A stretch of DNA of 35,851 nt from Mnemiopsis leidyi. Taxonomy: Eukaryota; Ctenophora; Tentaculata; Lobata; Bolinopsidae. The stretch lies in assembly GCA_000226015.1 (NCBI GenBank), contig JH153388.1, positions 7,851 through 43,701 on the forward strand, given 5' to 3'. The notes below the pieces were generated by a model. The model was given only the letters and a program-made list of their open reading frames with translations. It had not been told where the DNA came from and made no database searches. Position 1 is the first letter of the stretch. Every line of letters begins with the position of its first letter. Below are positions 28,801 to 35,337 of the stretch, one piece after another. The position numbers and the translations under genes were made by a program.

Positions 28801-31800
28801 CAGGAGTACCAGACCCCAAAGTCACTCTTACCAAAGACGGAGTTCCAATATCCTTCTACACCGAGCCAACTGAGGACGGTCTCAAATACATACATCCGAT
28901 CGAGAACGCCTCGCCCGATGACGCCGGTGTTTACCGCGCCGTCGCCGTCAACGAAGTCGGAACCGCCGTCTCTGCTGCCGAGATCGAAGTGAAATTAAGA
29001 CGGCGCGCGCCGCAGTTCACGCAAGTGCCACGTGACTCCATGTTACAACCTGGTGATGACCACGAGATCGTTGCCGAGGTAACAGGTGTACCGAAACCGA
29101 ATGTTTATGTAACTGATGAAGATGGAAGAGTGGTTGGTGATGGTAAGATTGTGGAGGTCGATGAAGAAACAGTCCGCTTCTCTCTGGACTTGTCTGATAT
29201 TCAAGTATGTTATACTTTTAGGCTTTTCAAATGTTTATGTCCGTGTTATGTATGTTTTTTTACGAAAGTTTATTAAATAAATGAATAATGATTGAACACC
29301 GTATTCTTAATGACATGGAAGTTAACCTAGGATTTATTTTCAGCCTGCAGACGCTGGTCGCTACACAATCACAGCTAACAACGGAGTTGGACGACCTGCA
29401 ATACACGAGTTTGAACTCGAAGTTAAACTCGAGGACAGAGAACCTGAGTTTACCCAAGTACCGCGTGACGTCACCTTGAAAACGGGAGACGATCATGTTA
29501 TAGCTGCTGAGATTACAGGAGTTCCTAAACCGAATGTGTATGTAACTGACAAGGATGGTAATGTCGTAGGCCAGGGTGAAGTTGAGGAGGTTGATGAGGA
29601 AACTGTGCGGTTCATTCTTGATCTTTCTGACGTTCAGGTAGGTGTGCTGTATGCCACATAATTCTCCTTTCCCTTCCTCTTTCTACACTTCCTGCATTTC
29701 TTCTTCTACTCCTGCCCCAACCACGGCCTCCTAACTTTTTTCACTAACCTAGTACATATTTCTTGGGTTACCATGACATCATACCTTTTTCCAGTTACAT
29801 GTCCCTCATAACATTCCAGTTATATATCCCTCTTTCAGCCTGAAGACGCTGGTCGCTACACAATCACAGCTAACAACGGAGTTGGACGACCTGCAATACA
29901 CGAGTTTGAACTCGAAGTTGAACTCGAAGACAGAGAACCTGAGTTTACCCAAGTACCATACGATGTTTCCTTGGCAACGGGTCAAGATCACGTGATAACT
30001 GCTGAGGTGACGGGAGTTCCTAAACCGAATGTGTATGTTACGGATGAGGACGGAAATGTTTTAAGTGGAGGTGAAATAGAAGAGGTTGATGACAAGACTT
30101 TCAGATTTTCTCTGAAAATTCCTGATGTCCAGGTATTGTCTTTGTTAAATCACTTCTAAATTCGGAATTTAAGGTTTGTTCGATATTCTTCCATGCCAAT
30201 GAAGATAAGCATCACACTTATACCGTAATTTGTCAAAAGAGATATGTTAAATTAAAAACTTCAAGTCGTCTTGAAATTTATATTTGTCTAGTAACTATGT
30301 ACATATATAGTATAAAACTTATTTTCAGGAGGACAACTCTGGCAGATATGAAATTATAGCTGATAACGGAGCTGGAAACCCAGCCTCTCATGTCTTTAAC
30401 ATCGAGGTCTACGAATTCTCAACCTCAACCCCCCTAACAATTCAGCCTGCCGAACTCAATAAAGGTTAGTAGCTTTAAGATTAGGCATTGCAAAGTGCAG
30501 AGTAATTGGGTTAGGAAAATATCCGCCGATTTGTTTGCCAATACAGTTGTAATTATTTCATCTAATCGTGATGATTTAATCTATAGATGATGATATTATC
30601 TTCAGTGATAGTTTTTACTCATACTTATATATCACTCAATACTGATCGTGTGACACGTCTCCTTTAGTCATCTCCTCATCTGCCCTCCAACTAAATTCGC
30701 CTCCTGTTTTCAGTGATCACTATTATCGAGCCCCTTCCTGCTGAGATCTACATCACGAAAGGAGATGACGTGGACTTGTCCATTAAAATCGAAGGTACAA
30801 TCACTACAATCGATTCAGAGGACGAACTTGAGGTCACCCTGGTAAACTCTCTCCGAGGCCTCGAAACCGATCTGAGTAAACACCTACAGTGGGAGCTAAT
30901 CCCTGATGAGAAGACAGCTGATCAGTATGACATAGAGGCTACCCTGCCCTACCCTTACTCTCTAAACGCTGGAGACATGCGTCTCTCTGTAGCAAACCAG
31001 CACGGAGGTGATGACACACAGACCGTCCTGAATATCGAGGAGATGGGAAGTGAGGACCCTCCCTACTTCGACCCTGCACCCACCGATATTAAGACTTACC
31101 CCAACAAGGACGTTCTCCTGGAAACTAGAGTCCGGGGTTCCAGACCCGTCAAGATCGATTGGTTTGTCACGAAACCCGGATCAAAAACTCCCAGGCCGAT
31201 TACAGGAGATGGTGAGAAGTACCAGGTTCACATAAACGGAAGTTTGAGTGTATTGGACGTGGGTGATGAAGATGAGGGCGTGTACTTGGTGCAGGTGTCC
31301 AACTCTGCTGGGTCTGCTACTGAGGAGGCTGAGATTGAAGTTACTCATTCGGCAGGTTTGTCGGGTTACAAAGTAAATTGTCATGGTCTTAAACCTCATT
31401 TTGCCTTCTCAATGTAGTAGATTTATGGTTTTCAATTATCAAAATTATGTGTACATCGCAACCAAAATCGACTGTACAACTAATCCTCCCTCCAGGATAC
31501 AGCGACTGGACGGACTGGACACCATGTTCAGCAGACTGTGAAGGAACTCGTACCAGGAGCAGGTTCTGTAACAACCCACCTCCTACACCAGGCTACCCCT
31601 CCTGTCCTCAGGACATCGAAACAGAAACAGAGCGGTGTGGAGCGGACAGATGTCCTGGTTTCTCCACCTGGTCCGACTGGGAGGAGTGTAGCAAGGAGTG
31701 TGGCTACGGAACTAGGACTAGGACCAGACAGTGCGACAGCCCACCTCCGGAGATCGGAGGTCCTCAGTGCGAGGGTCTCAGTGTCGAGACTAAAGTCTGC

Positions 31801-33417
31801 TACATCAAGAAGTGTCCTAAGAGGAGTAAGTGTTTGTAGTTTTAGCTGGTCACTTTTTGGAATTCAGTATGACCCTCTAACGCCAGACTATTTAAAACTC
31901 TACCTATAGTGAAGTTCAGTAAATTTGCTCTTATAAATGGTTTCGGTGTTATAGTTATCAATTTCTGTAACACCCCAACCCCCAAGTCGACGGAAACTGG
32001 AGTGTTTGGAGCAGATGGAGCGACTGCTCTGTTCCCTGCGGTACCGGCACACAACGAAGATCCCGAACTTGTACCGACCCAGTACCCTCAAACGGTGGAG
32101 CCACCTGTGAAGGTCCCGGTCACGAGTCCAGGTCATGTGTCCTCAAGGCAGTATGCACGAGGAAGTCTGTGCTGGATAGCTGGAACACGTGGAGCGAGTG
32201 TTCGGCTGCTTGCGGAGGAGGAACTCAGAGGAGGACTAGAGGACAGTGTGAGGGTGAGGAGTGTGCTGAGGACGAGGTTCAGGTCAGGGATTGTAACACC
32301 ATGGACTGTGCTAGGAGAAAGAGGAAGCGTCTTAGATCTGGAACTATTCAGGTTTGTAGAACCGGAGGGGTCCTGAACGAATTCTGTTCTCCTGATCTAT
32401 TCTAGAACCTTGCGCTTGCTCTTTGGAACTCCACACTCGTCATTGGCTATCTGATTTGATATTAGATTAGCTTCAAACTATAAAAAAGTAACGTTCATTT
32501 CATCACAGGTTTCTGAATCTCCCAAATCACCTGTTTCTATCCGCCTTGAGGTCGGTGAAACAGACATTTGCCTGTCTACAAAGATGATGATTGGAAAGTC
32601 CTACAGCCTTGTTGATACAGACACTGCTCAAATCTACGGAACAGTAACAAAGGTAACATCCCCAAACAATTTTTTTTTCAATTATGAAACTTATACCACG
32701 AGAAATAAGAATGTCCCGATAGTTGCAGATGTTAACCAAGAACCTTCTTTCTCAAAGTTAAACATGAACTCCTAGTCTTACCTTGAAGAGGTTAAATGCA
32801 TAACCCCGATATTCCTACTTTGTTCCTATGTCAGACTATAAACCTCACTACCCTCAGGACGGAACTTATTCCTCCTTAACACTCTACTCACGCCGATCAT
32901 CCCTAACACTGGAAAATCTGGACTCAAACCTGCCCTCTAATGTCGGGGCTGTGATAATACGACGTAAGAACAACAAGGTTGTTCTGAAGGGAGACTTGTT
33001 CAAACTCGACGTTGTTCAGAGCAAGGATGGCGGTCTTATGGTGCAGATAGTCCAGTTAGATCCAGAAGCCACTGGATTGCTTGGTAAGTTTCTTTTTTAA
33101 TTCATGATATGTTATAGTCTTCAAGTTCATAAGGTTGTCAATGTCAGCATTCTGAGAATGAATACTGATATTATTTGTGACTGCTGTGTATTGTTAAACC
33201 ACTCTAATTGCATTCTATATTTGCAGGTCTGCTCAATTCTGTAAACAATTCTTCGCAAATAGTGGAGAAATCAGGAAAGAAGAAGATTCTAAGACATGAT
33301 GGTATTAACTACCTTCTGGAAAAATCCAAAAAGCAATCCTGTTTTGAGCTTAGTAACGAAAAATATTCCTCGAGAATTCTAGGATCAATTAACAATTTTT
33401 TGGATAATGAATCATGA
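12796..33417 (+). CDS. Large secreted Ig/TSP1 multidomain protein, hemicentin/papilin-like (5' end missing)
   Basis: I place 43 exons, totalling about 8,210 nt: 12796-12963, 13164-13363, 13651-13828, 14049-14222, 14387-14563, 14734-14873, 15071-15251, 15482-15628, 15836-15962, 16080-16195, 17574-17747, 17953-18069, 18194-18394, 18532-18717, 18884-19032, 19173-19324, 19503-19627, 19758-19936, 20112-20223, 20428-20604, 20788-20933, 21248-21368, 24905-25033, 25298-25465, 25616-25749, 25920-26049, 26206-26385, 26635-26928, 27126-27269, 27466-27599, 27756-27840, 28034-28288, 28593-28679, 28804-29204, 29344-29637, 29839-30132, 30329-30464, 30714-31355, 31496-31825, 31987-32351, 32509-32652, 32858-33083, 33227-33417. 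Every junction is GT-AG and every length fits its phase, mostly 1-1 between domains and 0 within Ig domains. The product has about 19 Ig and 13 TSP1 domains and a unique C-terminus; no membrane segment is seen, so it is probably extracellular matrix or a secreted adhesion protein. Signal peptide and first exons lie upstream. An assembly gap (16721-17486) falls in one intron and could hide exons. Confidence 0.9.
13531..13676 (+). repeat. 52-bp tandem triplication containing a 3' splice site and exon start
   Basis: The sequence AATATTCAG|GTTGAATCACGTCC recurs with exon-like starts at 13547, 13599 and 13651, spaced exactly 52 bp. Each copy carries the acceptor AG and about 24 nt of the exon. The first two copies read into an in-frame TGA; the last continues into the Ig2 exon. 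Copy 1 has GTAACA and copy 2 GCAACA directly after ATG, so copy 1 has a potential donor for a 24-nt micro-exon. Confidence 0.85.
14049..14222 (+). CDS. TSP1 domain 1 (single phase 1-1 exon)
   Basis: The exon encodes [18 protein letters not shown], then TRTRSC and the remaining Cys, six in all. W-x-x-W is a C-mannosylation site, and C-T-A-T-C-G fits the O-fucosylation consensus (C-x-x-S/T-C-G), one of only two of the 13 TSP1 copies that do. Confidence 0.9.
14387..14563 (+). CDS. TSP1 domain 2 (single phase 1-1 exon)
   Basis: The exon encodes [17 protein letters not shown], then [19 protein letters not shown] and the last two Cys. It has six Cys and a W-x-x-W motif; Pro replaces the Ser/Thr needed for O-fucosylation. 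Confidence 0.9.
14734..15251 (+). CDS. TSP1 domain 3 and first half of Ig3 (exons 14734-14873, 15071-15251)
   Basis: The first exon holds [19 protein letters not shown] and four of the six Cys. A phase 0 intron splits the domain, and its last Cys pair (RTCNEQDC) opens the next exon. That exon then enters Ig3 ([24 protein letters not shown]), a clean I-set start with the first Ig Cys and the core Trp. Confidence 0.88.
15482..15628 (+). CDS. Second half of Ig3
   Basis: The exon encodes [25 protein letters not shown], with the DxGxYxC motif completing Ig3. The phase 1 start and end match the other Ig half-exons. Confidence 0.88.
15774..15830 (+). repeat. 19-bp triplication of branch point and pyrimidine tract
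   Basis: CTCTAACATTCCCCTACAC occurs in tandem, the third copy as CTCTCACATTCC, immediately before the CACAG acceptor at 15835. Each unit has a CTAAC-type branch-point match and a pyrimidine-rich tail. Confidence 0.8.
15836..16195 (+). CDS. Ig domain 4 (exons 15836-15962 and 16080-16195)
   Basis: The exons encode [21 protein letters not shown], then GIYTCKEG. Both Ig Cys and the Trp are present. The two exons join in phase 2 (AG|G, Arg), unlike the phase 0 joins of most Ig pairs in this gene. Confidence 0.88.
16387..17573 (+). repeat. 24-bp minisatellite whose unit is a 3' splice site, interrupted by the assembly gap
   Basis: The unit is CTGTTAACTGATCTTCTCTCCCAG. About 14 copies stand left of the gap and 4 right of it. 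Each contains TTAAC/CTGAT branch-point-like cores, a pyrimidine tract and AG. The last copy abuts the TSP1 exon at 17574, whose first bases CTGTTAAC equal the start of the unit. In the exon phase every other unit reads into TGA (V-N-stop); only the last changes TGAT to GGAG. Minor variants include CTCTATCAG and CTCTCTCAG. Confidence 0.92.
16721..17486. other. Assembly gap (766 N)
   Basis: Ns replace the middle of the minisatellite. Repeats stand on both sides, so the gap is probably more of the same array, but its size may be arbitrary and hidden exons cannot be excluded. Confidence 0.98.
17574..17747 (+). CDS. TSP1 domain 4
   Basis: The exon encodes [20 protein letters not shown], then RSRTRQC and CNIPC. 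The first Cys pair has one extra residue between its members (C-V-G-V-G-C-G), an atypical spacing. The acceptor is the last unit of the 24-bp minisatellite. Confidence 0.88.
17953..18394 (+). CDS. TSP1 domains 5 and 6 (exons 17953-18069 and 18194-18394)
   Basis: Domain 5 ([14 protein letters not shown]) is split: its last part ([10 protein letters not shown]) lies in the second exon, joined in phase 1. Domain 6 ([31 protein letters not shown]) is complete in the second exon and has the CSVTCG O-fucosylation consensus. Confidence 0.88.
18532..18717 (+). CDS. TSP1 domain 7
   Basis: The exon encodes [17 protein letters not shown], then [17 protein letters not shown] and CIKPAC: six Cys, a WxxW motif and a phase 1-1 exon. 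Confidence 0.9.
18749..18779. repeat. 31-bp perfect palindrome with a one-base centre
   Basis: TTGGGAAATCCTTGT, then G, then ACAAGGATTTCCCAA: a 15-bp perfect stem in the intron about 30 bp after the donor at 18718. Confidence 0.85.
18884..19627 (+). CDS. TSP1 domain 8 and Ig5 (exons 18884-19032, 19173-19324, 19503-19627)
   Basis: TSP1-8 ([17 protein letters not shown]) carries an unusual basic insert SKRKRRVES and finishes in the next exon (VCDKQC). Ig5 follows ([21 protein letters not shown], then AQYTCSV) with both Cys. The last exon has two possible acceptors 12 nt apart, both in frame. Confidence 0.86.
19758..20223 (+). CDS. Ig domain 6 with duplicated donor (exons 19758-19936 or -19954, and 20112-20223)
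   Basis: The exons encode [21 protein letters not shown], then [18 protein letters not shown]: a clean I-set domain and the last one with the canonical Cys pair. The donor ACATCCGAG|GTAAGC occurs twice, 18 bp apart, both phase 0, so use of the second adds six residues (VSFTSE). Confidence 0.88.
20428..20604 (+). CDS. TSP1 domain 9
   Basis: The exon encodes [19 protein letters not shown], then [16 protein letters not shown] and CTLDPC. It is a phase 1-1 exon. It separates the Cys-containing Ig domains on its left from the Cys-less ones on its right. Confidence 0.9.
20788..21368 (+). CDS. Ig domain 7, no canonical Cys (exons 20788-20933 and 21248-21368)
   Basis: The exons encode [25 protein letters not shown], then [20 protein letters not shown]. 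The fold pattern is kept (DSGVY, core Trp) but both Cys are replaced. The second exon's acceptor is CTGACAAG|GTGATA, chosen because it is the upstream AG that restores phase 0. Confidence 0.82.
21369..22147 (+). other. Intron, 5' part, upstream of the nested gene
   Basis: This is the first part of the 3,536-bp intron of the Ig/TSP1 gene. No coding exon is seen. The last about 100 bp, with a pyrimidine-rich stretch and a GTACTTAAAC TATA-like sequence near 22091, presumably act as promoter for the nested gene. Confidence 0.5.
22148..22834 (+). CDS. Nested intronless gene: secreted tryptophan-rich protein with two LDLa-like modules
   Basis: A single open frame of 228 codons lies within an intron of the Ig/TSP1 gene, on the same strand. 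The ATG at 22148 has a good context (AAGAAGATGA). A clear signal peptide (about residues 1-18, [10 protein letters not shown]) is followed by a Trp-rich region (about residues 24-91) with tandem DWGWGTT heptads and WTP/WSG motifs. About 23 of 228 residues are Trp (10%). Two LDL-receptor class A-like modules follow (about residues 103-136 and 147-178), each with W-V-C-D, D-C and a D/E-D-E-A-G-C calcium-site pattern, but with only four of the usual six Cys. The C-terminus is Tyr/Trp-rich ([12 protein letters not shown]). Polyadenylation-like AATAAA sites lie about 325 bp downstream. I know no named protein with this layout; a structural, adhesive or mucus role is only a guess. Confidence 0.85.
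   Translation: MKLFLALLILGCHLTEASRTRGASWTPATWTPPWNTNWSEGTGGWVTDCWSGMTGWYTDWGWGTTDWGWGTTDWGTTDWGWGTTDWIWGTTSPPTDDYVTGEGDYYCHGHGNGHIPWYWVCDGIIDCPYEDDEAGCDATPSTPSTPDDFYCYDGSVIPENWVCDHISDCEYGEDEAGCGGEWETKTPYPWSWYSEYPTYIPDDEHIFYFLHRVAHAIYNYIYYYCYWF
22321..22410 (+). repeat. 21-bp tandem repeat encoding DWGWGTT
   Basis: Units GATTGGGGCTGGGGCACCACT recur about four times, one copy shortened to DWGTT. They lie within the nested gene. Confidence 0.85.
22835..24904 (+). other. Intron, 3' part, downstream of the nested gene
   Basis: AT-rich, with several AATAAA sites at 23158-23200 that may end the nested transcript. Around 23745-23810 the plus strand reads [12 protein letters not shown], which resembles the C-terminal W-x-G-H/M-x-L-R motif of non-LTR reverse transcriptases, but the frame ends soon after; it could be a tiny retrotransposon relic. 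Nothing else is recognised. Confidence 0.4.
24905..25465 (+). CDS. Ig domain 8, no canonical Cys (exons 24905-25033 and 25298-25465)
   Basis: The exons encode [25 protein letters not shown], then [17 protein letters not shown]. Met and Ala stand at the Cys positions. A poly-C tract (about 25242-25263) lies in the intron between the two exons. Confidence 0.83.
25616..26049 (+). CDS. Ig domain 9, no canonical Cys (exons 25616-25749 and 25920-26049)
   Basis: The exons encode [26 protein letters not shown], then [17 protein letters not shown]. The Trp is kept and the Cys are absent. The join is phase 0 at GAG|GTG. Confidence 0.85.
26206..26928 (+). CDS. Ig domain 10 and first half of Ig11 (exons 26206-26385 and 26635-26928)
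   Basis: Ig10 ([22 protein letters not shown], then [18 protein letters not shown]) joins in phase 1. The second exon goes straight into Ig11 ([25 protein letters not shown]). There are no Cys in either domain. Confidence 0.83.
27126..27840 (+). CDS. End of Ig11 and Ig12 (exons 27126-27269, 27466-27599, 27756-27840)
   Basis: Ig11 ends with [15 protein letters not shown]. Ig12 is spread over three exons ([46 protein letters not shown]), the most fragmented Ig domain in the gene. No canonical Cys. Confidence 0.82.
28034..28288 (+). CDS. Ig domain 13 in one exon, with displaced Cys
   Basis: The exon encodes [25 protein letters not shown] and KTWTYH, then [22 protein letters not shown]. The usual B and F strand Cys are replaced, but two Cys stand at the outer A and G strands (HDC and AFC). 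The exon is GC-richer than its neighbours. Confidence 0.85.
28593..29204 (+). CDS. Ig domain 14 and first half of Ig15 (exons 28593-28679 and 28804-29204)
   Basis: Ig14 ([27 protein letters not shown], then [14 protein letters not shown]) joins in phase 1. A short basic linker (KLRRRAPQF) leads into Ig15 ([22 protein letters not shown]). There are no Cys, and the core Trp of Ig15 is Tyr or Val. Confidence 0.84.
29344..30464 (+). CDS. Tandemly duplicated Ig15-17 exons (29344-29637, 29839-30132, 30329-30464)
   Basis: Two phase 0 exons of exactly 294 nt each hold the second half of one Ig ([17 protein letters not shown]) and the first half of the next ([20 protein letters not shown] type). Their first about 118 nt differ at only three positions, while the rest is clearly more diverged. 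The third exon ([15 protein letters not shown]) closes Ig17 and adds a Ser/Thr/Pro-rich linker. No Cys. Confidence 0.88.
30714..31355 (+). CDS. Ig domains 18 and 19 in one 642-nt exon
   Basis: The first domain ([19 protein letters not shown], ending around [11 protein letters not shown]) is divergent. The second ([36 protein letters not shown]) is a clear I-set domain. Both lack the Cys pair. It is the longest exon and the last Ig block before the C-terminal TSP1 group. Confidence 0.85.
31496..31825 (+). CDS. TSP1 domains 10 and 11 in one exon
   Basis: The exon encodes [24 protein letters not shown], then [25 protein letters not shown]. Each has six Cys and a WxxW motif. In domain 10 the Gly after the second Cys is Glu. 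Confidence 0.9.
31987..32351 (+). CDS. TSP1 domains 12 and 13 with a polybasic end
   Basis: Domain 12 encodes [17 protein letters not shown]; domain 13 encodes [15 protein letters not shown] and is shortened, with a compact Cys pattern (RGQCEGEEC). Directly after the last Cys comes [11 protein letters not shown], a strong match to furin-type cleavage sites (R-x-K/R-R) and also a possible heparin-binding patch. It separates the TSP1 block from the unique C-terminus. Confidence 0.88.
32509..33417 (+). CDS. Unique C-terminal region (exons 32509-32652, 32858-33083, 33227-33417), stop at 33415
   Basis: About 187 residues. It has alternating hydrophobic strands ([62 protein letters not shown]) that suggest a beta-rich fold, two Cys and an N-glycosylation site (NNSS). 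There is no transmembrane segment or GPI-type tail. I do not recognise the domain; it is not an obvious hemicentin G2F or EGF module. The stop is TGA at 33415-33417. Confidence 0.8.
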
Positions 33418-34458
33418 TTCTTTATGATTGTGCAGAAAAATCATGTCAATGAATGTAATATGTCAGTGCTCAGCCATTTGATTGTATCTGAGCAAGTCAA
33501 GCTTGATTTGAATTTTGGGGGAAATCGTTTACTCGTGAGCCTGACTGTTTTATTATGACCCGAGATTTCGGATCATGATTTTCCCCAAGCAAGCTTGGCA
33601 GGTTTTGATCTAGATGGGAATTATTATTTTAGTAATTTTATAAGTTTAATTATAAAGTTGTAAATAATACTTTAACCCTTCTTTATTTATCTGTGTTTAT
33701 ATTTTTACGAATCTTGTATTTAAGACTTGTAAGATTATTTGTCGAGCCGAGAGATGTTTTATAAAAATTTTATGATAAACTTTTTTCTTTTATCAAGTTT
33801 TTGATGGAGTGAGTTTTTGTATGAACTTTCTCAAGTTGTACAACTTTTTTGATCTGCTGATGATATTTAACGGGCAAGCTTTTATTTGGTGATGGAATTG
33901 GTATTGGGTTGGTTTAGTTTTAGCGCTACGTTTGGTCTAGACTAGATTTGTGAGTTTTAAAATATCTCAATGCATAAGTTGAGAGACTAAGAATCGGGAT
34001 TAGAAAGAGATATAAAGGATGAACTTGATTAATTTTAAAATTGTTCGGTTTTAACTTCATATGCTTTCTTATTAATTACAATTTACAGCTAAGTGTTTCA
34101 TTTCAGTTGGCGACGGTTTTTATTGAAGTTCTAGGAAAACTAAAAGTTAAAAAAACAAATGCGATGAAATTAGAATTCAATCGAAAAATCATAAAAACTG
34201 CAACTTGCACTGCGAGTGCAATTGCAAACAAGAACTGCGACCGCTTTCAGTTTCATTGCGTCAGGCGACCGCTAATTTATTTATTTACTAAATTTCCCGT
34301 ATCCTCCCGTCGCTTATAGTTATCAATATTATCATTATCAGTCGCAGCTCAAAACGGTAGACTCAAGCACTGATATAATCTCGTCAACTAAACCAGTATA
34401 TTGTATAGCCCATATGTGTGCGCGCGTTGCCTGACCTGCTGCCGCGAAGCGCGCGGCG

Positions 34459-34475
34459 CGGCAGCGAAGCTGCCG
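34459..34475. repeat. GC-rich hairpin next to the inverted-repeat element
   Basis: CGGCAGC, GAA, GCTGCCG: a perfect 7-bp stem inside a GC-rich island (34421-34475) with GCGCGCGG-type repeats, about 30 bp left of the inverted repeat. Confidence 0.75.
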
Positions 34476-34503
34476 AAAATTTGATTTGAAAATTGAAAAT
34501 GGG

Positions 34504-34787
34504 TTGTCTGACTTTGTCCGACCCTCATTCGAAGCGAATAAAATGACGGGAGGGTGCGCGCTGCTGTACAAGTCAATGTTGATCTAACAATGTCAAGTTG
34601 GAAGAACTGTTAATTTAACAATGTTAACCTAGCAATGTCAAGTTGGAAGAATTGTTAATCTAAGTCTAACAATGTTATTGTTAACCTAACAACGTCAAGT
34701 TGGAAGAATTGTTAACCTATTGTACGGCAGCGCGCACCCTCCTGTCATTTTATTCGCTTCGAATGAGGGTCGGACGAAGTCAGACAA
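34504..34787. mobile_element. Inverted-repeat element with 68-bp arms (MITE-like or foldback)
   Basis: The left arm (34504-34571) and right arm (34720-34787) are reverse complements with only three mismatches, all transitions. Between them lie three copies of CAATGTCAAGTTGGAAGAA (starts about 34588, 34633 and 34690) alternating with TTAAC-type repeats. No coding capacity. No clear target-site duplication was found at the arm ends. It fits a small non-autonomous foldback element or a hairpin-forming transcript. Confidence 0.75.
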
Positions 34788-34851
34788 TGGAGTACCGGGA
34801 AGTGGATGAGGTGTACACACGAATCGAGCGCTAAGCATTTTTAAGACGAAC

Positions 34852-34906
34852 ACATATTTGAGCCGCGCACATATTTGAGCCGAACACATATTTGAGACGT
34901 ACACAT
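34852..34906. repeat. 17-bp tandem repeat
   Basis: ACATATTTGAGCCG recurs at 34852, 34869 and 34886, with a partial copy at 34903; the spacing is exactly 17 bp. Confidence 0.85.
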
Positions 34907-35284
34907 CGACATTGGCGGATCCCCCATGAGAATGATTGACTTTTTGATTAACTTATAATAAATAATTCATTCTGTAATTGCAGACCACAGCTATGAGCTG
35001 CTGTCCTCGGATTATCAAATTTCAAACACAAGGAAAAAATTTTGAGCTCGTTTTACGAATTTAAAAAATTGCTGCTGTTACATCAACTCATTTTTAATTC
35101 GTGCTTCTTGCCAAACAAAGTCAGTCCATTGTTAAACACAAGGAAATTTTCTATGATTCTAATTTCAAGTTTTGCCATCATCAAAATGTGTTATTTATTG
35201 ACACTTTCAACTTACGAGAAAATTAAAACAATCATTTCACTGATTTGTAAATGAAATGATAATAACACCGTTTTTAACATTTAC

Positions 35285-35337
35285 ATTAATTACATAATTT
35301 ACATTTCACTGTTAATTACATAATTTACATTTCACTG
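35285..35337. repeat. 26-bp direct duplication
   Basis: TTAATTACATAATTTACATTTCACTG occurs twice in tandem in very AT-rich DNA. No function is suggested. Confidence 0.75.
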
